Shown here piece after piece: positions 1 through 3,714 of a stretch of 5,235 nt of DNA. A model generated the notes under the pieces. The model searched no databases. It saw only the letters and a program-made list of their open reading frames with translations, and was not told the origin of the DNA. The position numbers and the translations under genes were made by a program. Source of the stretch: an uncultured Paraburkholderia sp. (lineage in GTDB: Bacteria > Pseudomonadota > Gammaproteobacteria > Burkholderiales > Burkholderiaceae); the NCBI GenBank assembly GCA_937917025.1, contig CALFSF010000284.1:1-5235 (forward strand). The letters are read 5' to 3'. Positions within the stretch are counted from its first letter, which is position 1. The number at the start of each line of letters is the position of its first letter.

Positions 1-163
1 GGCGTGAGATGGTGCCGTCGACACTGGCGTCAATCGACTGGCGCTTCGACGCATCGGTCGCAGCCGAGTCCGGTTTGTTTCCCGTAGTTGTACAGCCGGT
101 GATTGCAAGGCTTCCGAAAGCGAGTGCAGCGGTAGTCTTCAAAATGAAGTTTCGTCTTTGCAT
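1..163 (-). CDS. Probable SYLF/YSC84-family lipoprotein, N-terminal part only
   Basis: Partial gene: 54 codons lie in the window and the rest runs off the left edge. The N-terminus has a twin-arginine stretch (QRRNFILK, residues 2-9), then a hydrophobic alanine/leucine segment, then a lipobox ITGC with the lipidated cysteine at residue 24. This predicts export, possibly by the Tat route because of the RR-x-F-I pattern, and lipid anchoring. Residue +2 after the cysteine is Thr rather than Asp, which favours outer-membrane sorting under the Lol rule known from enterobacteria. After the anchor comes a polar linker, then KRQSIDASVDGTISR (residues 40-54), which resembles from memory the start of the SYLF (YSC84) lipid-binding domain in Burkholderia lipoproteins. 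The start is supported by a GGAG ribosome site seven bases upstream (171-174). The lipoprotein call is firm; the SYLF assignment rests on a short stretch and could be wrong. Confidence 0.7.
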   Translation of the reverse strand, partial: MQRRNFILKTTAALAFGSLAITGCTTTGNKPDSAATDASKRQSIDASVDGTISR

Positions 164-221
164 CGTTTTTCTCCATCGTGGGTCGGGTACAACCTCATTG
201 GTGAGACGGATTGTGCTTTTA

Positions 222-227
222 GTTATA
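222..227 (-). promoter_or_regulatory. Possible -10 element for the lipoprotein gene
   Basis: The minus strand reads TATAAC, a five-of-six match to the sigma-70 -10 consensus, about 60 bases upstream of the lipoprotein ATG. It lies in a locally AT-rich patch. No acceptable -35 hexamer stands at 15-18 bases spacing, so the promoter would be weak, activator-dependent or not real. Confidence 0.3.
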
Positions 228-295
228 TCACACGGAAGCCGAAAGATCGCGCTTGCCGGATCGCGCAAGTCCTTATGGTGCGGGCCTTTGCGCGT

Positions 296-325
296 GGTCA
301 TAAACGCGGCGTTGTAATTATGACC
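296..325. promoter_or_regulatory. Operator-like inverted repeat GGTCATAA-N14-TTATGACC
   Basis: Two perfect 8-bp half-sites in inverted orientation (296-303 and 318-325) are separated by 14 bases, giving a centre-to-centre spacing of 22 bp, about two turns of the helix. That geometry suits a dimeric DNA-binding protein. The site lies about 130 bases upstream of the lipoprotein ATG and about 70-100 bases upstream of the possible -10 element, a position that would suit an activator. A hairpin with a 14-base loop is the alternative, but there is no T-run that would make it a terminator. Confidence 0.45.
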
Positions 326-523
326 GATGCCGCGCGCGCGAAAAATCCCCAAGGCAAACAGCAGGCGGCGCGATCCGGGTACCGCGATCCGTTCCATCCG
401 CCGCCCTGTTCCAGCCGTCTCGGGTGAAGCGGCCGCCGGTCATTTTTTCCGCTTTTTCGCGCTGCCACGAGCAGGCCACGCTCGCCGAAAGTGTTGTTGG
501 AAAGCTGCAACCGACGCCGGCGC

Positions 524-973
524 TCAGTGATTGGCGGTGCGCTTCACGGGCGGGGGCGGGCGGCGAAGCGCGCGGCGCACACCGCCGATCAGCACGCCGA
601 TCACAAAGAGCGTGGCGGCCGGCACCACCCAGTAACCGACGAACGCATGCCACAGGTAACTCGCAAGCGTGCTCTTGCGCGTGGCGTATTCGTCGATGGC
701 CTGTTGCTGGCGAGGTGCGTTGGCCCTGAGTACGTCGGCGGGACAACCGGCCGCGCGCGCATCGTCGGGCATGCCGTGACAGCGGGCCGGGGCGCCGGCC
801 GCGCGTTGGGCGTCGGTGAACTGCCAGGTGGTGAGTGCGGTGTTGAGGTCGACGGCGTTATACGCCATCTCCTCGCGAATCTCGTTGACCGCGACGATCG
901 CCACCGGCACCGCCCAGAAGACGATGACGACGAGCCAGCGCCTGAGCCAGCGGTTCTTGTGTCTCCCAACCAT
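524..973 (-). CDS. Small inner-membrane protein with two helices and a periplasmic loop
   Basis: A 149-residue protein that I do not recognise. The start at 973 is chosen over an open extension reaching back to 1153 because a strong GGAGG stands five bases before this ATG, and because the protein then begins with a typical positively charged membrane-insertion sequence (RHKNRWLRRW, residues 4-13). A first hydrophobic helix covers about residues 13-29 and a second about 110-131, followed by a basic, proline-rich tail (RRALRRPPPPVKR). By the positive-inside rule both ends lie in the cytoplasm and residues 31-109 form a periplasmic loop. That loop is polar and Gln/Ala/Arg-rich, with only two cysteines (65 and 77) in CHG-x9-C, which could form a disulfide. 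No enzyme motif is visible. It lies between psiF upstream and the lipoprotein gene downstream on the same strand, but the gaps are too wide to suggest a tight operon. Confidence 0.75.
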   Translation of the reverse strand: MVGRHKNRWLRRWLVVIVFWAVPVAIVAVNEIREEMAYNAVDLNTALTTWQFTDAQRAAGAPARCHGMPDDARAAGCPADVLRANAPRQQQAIDEYATRKSTLASYLWHAFVGYWVVPAATLFVIGVLIGGVRRALRRPPPPVKRTANH

Positions 974-978
974 TCTTG

Positions 979-983
979 CCTCC
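979..983 (-). promoter_or_regulatory. Ribosome binding site GGAGG setting the membrane-protein start
   Basis: On the minus strand GGAGG precedes the ATG at 973 by five bases. It is the strongest site near any in-frame start of this reading frame, and it excludes the upstream 60-codon open extension from the gene. Confidence 0.7.
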
Positions 984-1063
984 GTTCCATGCTCTTCGGC
1001 ATCAACGACAAGATGGCGGCCCTGCTGCTTATGTTTGTGGGTACCGGGGCCGTCTCCGCAGCC

Positions 1064-1069
1064 ATCATA
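1064..1069 (-). promoter_or_regulatory. Possible -10 element for the membrane-protein gene
   Basis: The minus strand reads TATGAT, a five-of-six match to the -10 consensus, about 90 bases upstream of the membrane-protein ATG and just after a TTTTCTTC stretch. The best -35 candidate (TTCGCC) is poor and 19 bases away, so this is a weak call. Confidence 0.25.
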
Positions 1070-1148
1070 GAAGAAAACGGCTACGCGCGGCGAACCCGGT
1101 GCCGAAACGCGGAGCGCAGGCAGGGAACGTCGAGGACAGGAGTGGTGA

Positions 1149-1182
1149 TGCATGCCGCTTGCATCGTCGAAGGCGGCATGCA
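1149..1182. repeat. 10-bp perfect inverted repeat (hairpin) downstream of psiF
   Basis: TGCATGCCGC at 1149-1158 is mirrored by GCGGCATGCA at 1173-1182 with a 14-base loop, part of which can pair further. It starts about 54 bases past the psiF stop and lies in the spacer before the membrane-protein gene, and is AT/GC mixed with no T-run on either side. It could be an mRNA 3'-end structure, a rho-dependent terminator aid, or one copy of a dispersed palindromic repeat. Confidence 0.45.
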
Positions 1183-1211
1183 GGTGTCATGTTGCCGCGG
1201 CTAGAACGCGC

Positions 1212-1231
1212 GACGCGCTGCGCCGCGCGTC
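1212..1231 (-). terminator. Hairpin just after the psiF stop
   Basis: GACGCGC at 1212-1218 pairs with GCGCGTC at 1225-1231 around a six-base loop, beginning five bases past the psiF stop codon. The stem is seven perfect GC-rich pairs. No run of T follows on the minus strand, so it is not a canonical intrinsic terminator; an RNA-stabilising 3' hairpin or a weak terminator is more likely. Confidence 0.35.
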
Positions 1232-1235
1232 ATGC

Positions 1236-1526
1236 TCAGCCCTTGTTGCTGAGGCAGTCTTTCATGAACGCCTTGCGGTCGTCGCCTTTCTTGCCGGTGG
1301 CCTGCGCGTTGCAGGCGGTCATTTTCTGCTGCTGCGTCATCGGCGCGGCAGGCGCGCTTGCCGACAGGCAGCTCTTCATGAATGCCTTGCGTTCATCGCC
1401 TTTCTTGTCGCCCGCCTGCTTGTTGCAGACGGTCATCTTCGACTGCTGGCTGTTGTCGGCGAACGCGAGCGGCGAGGCGAGCATGCCGCCGAGGACGAGC
1501 GCGGCGATAGCGGACTGGATCTTCAT
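1236..1526 (-). CDS. psiF: PsiF-family exported protein with two repeats
   Basis: A 96-residue secreted protein. Residues 1-23 are a standard Sec signal peptide with a likely AFA|D cleavage site. The mature part is two copies of the PsiF repeat, residues 28-55 and 66-93, each with the pattern KMT-x-CN, then KKGD-(E/D)-RKAFMK-x-CLS. The copies match at 21 of 28 positions and place cysteines at 34, 53, 72 and 91. E. coli PsiF has the same two-repeat layout and is induced by phosphate starvation; its molecular function is unknown, and the same holds here. The ATG at 1526 is preceded by GGAG six bases away; an in-frame ATG four codons upstream overlaps that ribosome site and is less likely. It is transcribed divergently from the YciI-like gene. 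Phosphate regulation is inferred from the family name only: no clear Pho box was found. Confidence 0.88.
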   Translation of the reverse strand: MKIQSAIAALVLGGMLASPLAFADNSQQSKMTVCNKQAGDKKGDERKAFMKSCLSASAPAAPMTQQQKMTACNAQATGKKGDDRKAFMKDCLSNKG

Positions 1527-1538
1527 GGGACACTCCAT

Positions 1539-1556
1539 CGTTGTTGAACGTTGTTG
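1539..1556 (-). repeat. Direct repeat CAACAACG in the psiF leader
   Basis: On the minus strand CAACAACG occurs twice with a 10-bp period, the second copy ending three bases before the GGAG ribosome site of psiF. The position allows a role in translation or in protein binding, but chance is also possible. Confidence 0.4.
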
Positions 1557-1765
1557 GTGGTCGTGCGAGCGGGCGTCGGAAGACCCATGGCCCATCGCTG
1601 TCACCATTATGGCAAAGCTGTCCGTCAAAACGAATAAATCCATAATCTGGTTGACAGGTGCGCCGTAAGGTTCTTCCCCGATACTGGAGAAGCGCGCGCT
1701 CTGGCGCAGTACCCACATCGTTTCGCGGTTTCATTGAACACCCGCACACCGGCACACACAGACAC

Positions 1766-1770
1766 GGAGG
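1766..1770 (+). promoter_or_regulatory. Ribosome binding site GGAGG for the YciI-like gene
   Basis: GGAGG stands seven bases before the ATG at 1778 and fixes that start over the in-frame upstream extension, which reaches back to 1658 and has no comparable site. Confidence 0.75.
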
Positions 1771-1777
1771 CAGCACC

Positions 1778-2074
1778 ATGCACTATCTTTTGATGTACGA
1801 CGTATCGGCGGACTACCTGGCGCGGCGCGGTGAGCATCGCGAAGAACATCTGCGGTACGCGTGGGCCGCGGTCGAGCGCGGCGAACTGCTGCTCGCGGGC
1901 GCGCTTGCCGATCCCGTCGACGGCGCGATCCTGCTCTTCGAGGCGGACTCGCCCGCGGTTCCCGAAGCATTCGCCACGTCGGACCCCTACGTGCGCGAGG
2001 GGCTCGTTACACACTGGCGCGTGCGGCCATGGACCACGGTCGTCGGAGAACGGGCGAGTACGCCAGTGCGATAG
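1778..2074 (+). CDS. YciI-like (YCII-related domain) protein
   Basis: A 98-residue, single-domain cytoplasmic protein of the usual YciI length. It opens with a hydrophobic first strand (MHYLLMYDV, residues 1-9), followed by an HREEHL segment with His24 on the first helix, then GELLLAGALADP (residues 35-46) with Asp45, and ends in the DPYVREGLV and RPW blocks (69-77 and 83-85) typical of this dimeric alpha/beta fold. The family carries a conserved His-Asp pair suspected to be catalytic, and His24 and Asp45 are the obvious candidates. Substrates are unknown for most members, although some relatives act on small chlorinated or aromatic compounds, so no substrate is proposed. A strong GGAGG seven bases ahead supports the start. 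It is divergent from psiF and appears monocistronic, since 379 gene-free bases follow it. Confidence 0.85.
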   Translation: MHYLLMYDVSADYLARRGEHREEHLRYAWAAVERGELLLAGALADPVDGAILLFEADSPAVPEAFATSDPYVREGLVTHWRVRPWTTVVGERASTPVR

Positions 2075-2112
2075 TGGATTGGCATGCGGGGGCGTCGGAC
2101 GGGGGCGCATCG

Positions 2113-2157
2113 TTGTCGATTCCGACAGTCGTAATCACGACAATTCCGTGACGACAG
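2113..2157. repeat. Cluster of CGACA(A/G) motifs
   Basis: CGACAG at 2123, CGACAA at 2138 and CGACAG at 2152 stand in the same orientation at 15- and 14-base intervals, and an inverted copy (TTGTCG) lies at 2113-2118. The inner part also forms a short GTCGT-AATC-ACGAC hairpin (2128-2141). It lies 40-80 bases after the YciI-like stop, so it could be 3'-end structure or a protein-binding cluster. Confidence 0.35.
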
Positions 2158-2181
2158 AGGGCGAAACAACGCCGCAAAAAG

Positions 2182-2212
2182 GACAAGTTTGTTTCCATCC
2201 GTAACACTTGTC
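2182..2212. promoter_or_regulatory. Inverted repeat GACAAGT-N17-ACTTGTC
   Basis: Two perfect 7-bp half-sites (2182-2188 and 2206-2212) flank 17 bases. They lie immediately before the TATATT patch at 2218-2223. A further half-site, CTTGTCC at 2411-2417, lies about 40 bases before the next gene. The arrangement could be an operator set, possibly with looping, but no protein is identified. Confidence 0.35.
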
Positions 2213-2319
2213 TCACGTATATTCATGCAAACCCTGGTGATGGTATGCTTCCTGCACCAATTCTCCGATGCACGAGTGAGACCACGTTTTGTGCGCCGTA
2301 AACGGGATCAGTCGCACCA

Positions 2320-2333
2320 ATGCCGTGCGGCAT
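2320..2333. promoter_or_regulatory. Small palindrome ATGCCG-TG-CGGCAT
   Basis: Six perfect inverted base pairs around a two-base centre, in the 5' region of the transposase-domain gene. It is too tight to form a good RNA hairpin, so a dimer binding site is the more natural reading. It may also be chance in GC-rich DNA. Confidence 0.3.
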
Positions 2334-2443
2334 GCCCTGAACGAACCAGAACGTATAAGCATATTGTGCAACCGAGGGCACGACACAGGTCGCGTAACAA
2401 GAAATCTGTGCTTGTCCAAAGCCGCAGCGTGGCCGTGCTGCGT

Positions 2444-2447
2444 GGAG
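2444..2447 (+). promoter_or_regulatory. Ribosome binding site GGAG setting the start of the transposase-domain gene
   Basis: GGAG lies six bases before the ATG at 2454. The protein from this ATG begins directly with the conserved LNDDEW block of the domain, so the 55 open codons upstream are not needed. Confidence 0.65.
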
Positions 2448-2453
2448 AAACGC

Positions 2454-3626
2454 ATGTTTTTCGATGAGCTAAACGATGACGAATGGGCGCTGCTTGCCGC
2501 GCTCGTTTCAGATGAACCGGCTGTCCGTCTTAACCGGCGGGGCCGTCCTCGCGCCGAACCGCGCATCGTGGCAAACGCGGTGCTGTGGATTCTCACCACC
2601 GGCGAACCGTGGTCCAAACTTCCTGGCCGTTACCCGTCGGGTCCGACATGCCGTCGCCGCTTTGAAGAGTGGCAACTGAACGGCACGCTGGCCGCGGTGG
2701 TGCAGCTTCTGTCGCAGACCGGCCGACGGTTTGCCTACATTCCGGAACCCTCCATGCCCGTGGCGCCGCAACGCGCCGCCCACCCCGTCGCCACGCCTTC
2801 GGCATGCGACGACGATGGCATGCGCGGTGTGTTCTGGAAGAGCCCCGAATCGTGGCAGGCGCCGCACGATGGCGCGCACGACGCGCGTCCCGTCGATCCG
2901 TTCGCCGAGATCACGCGGCAACTGTCGGGCTCGCCTGACGACCCGCAAACGCGTGTCGGAGGAACAGGCGCAGCAGATGCGGCCCATCCTCCTGATGCAG
3001 TGGCGCCTCACGCTACCGCGCATCAGGACGACGGCAGTCGCGCCGCGGTGTGGATGGGGCTGTCCGCGCAAGGCACGCAGTTCACCGACCGGCGCGGTTA
3101 CGACATCTACGTACTCGCGCAGCCGGTGCCCGGCGAGATGTACCGCGCGTGGGCGGAGATCATGAAGGACGGCAAACGCGTCGAGCGTTCCGGCCTTGTC
3201 GGTCCGCGTTTCGAAACACCCGAAGCCGCCGAGCAGTACGCGCTCGACTGGGCCCAGCAGTGGATCGATCAGGACGAACGCACGCTCGCCGCCGCGGCGA
3301 CCGCCGCGCATGACGGCACGCTGCATGCGGAGGTGTCGCGTCCGATGCCTGCGCCACGGCCCGCCGCTACTTCAGCGCCGGTTCCGCGCGCGGGTGCTGA
3401 CGCTGCGCCTGCGCTGGCGCCGTCGGCTGCAAAAACCGTCACACCGTCCGTTACCGTCACGCAGGCGAATGCGCACGCCGCCGCGCAGGCGAACGTGAAT
3501 GTGAACGCACGCCGGATCCCGCTTCGCCGTTATCCGGAAAGCGCCACGGACAGCAGCACCGAAGACGGCGCCACCGGCCGCGACCGCTTTTCGCCCGCCA
3601 CCGAATTCATCTCCCACGCGGGATGA
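2454..3626 (+). CDS. Domesticated IS5-type transposase DNA-binding domain protein
   Basis: A 390-residue protein. Residues 1-92 match the N-terminal DNA-binding domain of IS5-group transposases (the DUF4096 type): LNDDEW (6-11), GRPRAEPR (30-37), an ILWILTTGEPW block ending in KLP (about 43-57) and RRRFEEW (67-73). In true transposases the DDE nuclease domain follows; here it is absent. Instead come a disordered Pro/Ala/Asp-rich linker (93-200), a compact segment (about 205-273) with GYDIYVLAQPVPGEMYRAWA (215-234) and an amphipathic helix ending in WAQQWID, then an Ala/Pro-rich low-complexity stretch (275-350) and a basic tail (about 351-365). I cannot name the compact segment. The gene is intact and lacks transposon ends, which argues for a retained cellular DNA-binding protein rather than IS debris. 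It converges on manC, 88 bases away. A role in controlling the neighbouring polysaccharide locus is speculation. Domain call good, function unknown. Confidence 0.72.
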   Translation: MFFDELNDDEWALLAALVSDEPAVRLNRRGRPRAEPRIVANAVLWILTTGEPWSKLPGRYPSGPTCRRRFEEWQLNGTLAAVVQLLSQTGRRFAYIPEPSMPVAPQRAAHPVATPSACDDDGMRGVFWKSPESWQAPHDGAHDARPVDPFAEITRQLSGSPDDPQTRVGGTGAADAAHPPDAVAPHATAHQDDGSRAAVWMGLSAQGTQFTDRRGYDIYVLAQPVPGEMYRAWAEIMKDGKRVERSGLVGPRFETPEAAEQYALDWAQQWIDQDERTLAAAATAAHDGTLHAEVSRPMPAPRPAATSAPVPRAGADAAPALAPSAAKTVTPSVTVTQANAHAAAQANVNVNARRIPLRRYPESATDSSTEDGATGRDRFSPATEFISHAG

Positions 3627-3645
3627 ACGCAGGGGACACCCGCGG

Positions 3646-3677
3646 CCGGTAGCCCGGTAGCCGGCAGCGTCGCCGGC
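3646..3677. terminator. GC-rich hairpin with 8-bp tandem duplication between converging genes
   Basis: CCGGTAGC is repeated in tandem (3646-3653 and 3654-3661), and GCCGGC at 3660-3665 pairs with GCCGGC at 3672-3677 around a six-base loop; GGCCGG at 3644 can alternatively pair with CCGGCC ending at 3678. It lies between the two converging stop codons, where a shared transcription terminator is expected. There is no T-run on either side, so it may work with Rho or only stabilise the 3' ends. Confidence 0.4.
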
Positions 3678-3714
3678 CCACGGGATCACGACAACATCAC
3701 ATCACGCGCTCCCT

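Larger units (their letters stand above)
164..523. other. Gene-free interval upstream of the lipoprotein gene
   Basis: I see no convincing gene in these 360 bases; the short open frames on both strands lack good ribosome sites and protein-like composition. The interval is the 5' region of the leftward lipoprotein gene and the 3' region of the leftward membrane-protein gene. It holds a possible -10 element at 222-227, an 8-bp inverted repeat at 296-325, repeated GATCGCG-type cores at 245-391, and T-rich runs on the plus strand around 441-456. I found no clean intrinsic terminator for the membrane-protein gene here. Confidence 0.6.
1527..1777. promoter_or_regulatory. Divergent promoter region between psiF and the YciI-like gene
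   Basis: These 251 bases hold no gene and must carry the start signals for both flanking genes. On the minus strand CATAAT (1605-1610, five of six -10 matches) lies about 80 bases before the psiF ATG, inside the small palindrome CCATTATGG, and has no good -35, as expected of an activator-dependent promoter. On the plus strand a perfect TTGACA (1651-1656) points toward the YciI-like gene but lacks a good -10 at normal spacing. CTGTC-type motifs recur here at 1598, 1618 and, inverted, at 1651-1657. Confidence 0.4.
2075..2453. other. Long gene-free regulatory-looking stretch before the transposase-domain gene
   Basis: No convincing gene is visible in these 379 bases. The reading frame of the following gene is open back to 2289, but that extension is cysteine-, arginine- and histidine-rich, has no ribosome site and does not resemble the domain family. 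Its composition is less GC-rich than the surrounding genes. It contains clustered CGACA motifs (2113-2157), an inverted repeat GACAAGT-N17-ACTTGTC (2182-2212), an AT-rich patch with TATATT (2218-2223), a small palindrome (2320-2333) and TATAAG (2355-2360). None of the -10-like hexamers has a good -35 partner, so I cannot place the promoter. Confidence 0.5.

Noticed and set aside
491..1204. A 237-codon plus-strand open frame over the membrane-protein gene
   Set aside because: The minus strand has a strong ribosome site and a credible two-helix protein; the plus frame shows no family features.
1527..1777. A canonical Pho box for psiF
   Set aside because: CTGTC motifs exist, but none is arranged as two direct 7-base repeats with a four-base spacer; kept only as a weak finding.
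2289..2453. Upstream in-frame extension of the transposase-domain protein by 55 codons
   Set aside because: No ribosome site at its ATG, composition unlike the rest, and the conserved domain starts right after the ATG at 2454, which has GGAG.
2508..3326. A 272-codon minus-strand open frame antisense to the transposase-domain gene
   Set aside because: Arg-rich composition, no recognisable domain, and the plus-strand frame carries a clear conserved domain.
2454..3626. A complete insertion sequence
   Set aside because: No DDE domain, no terminal inverted repeats and no target-site duplication could be seen around the gene.
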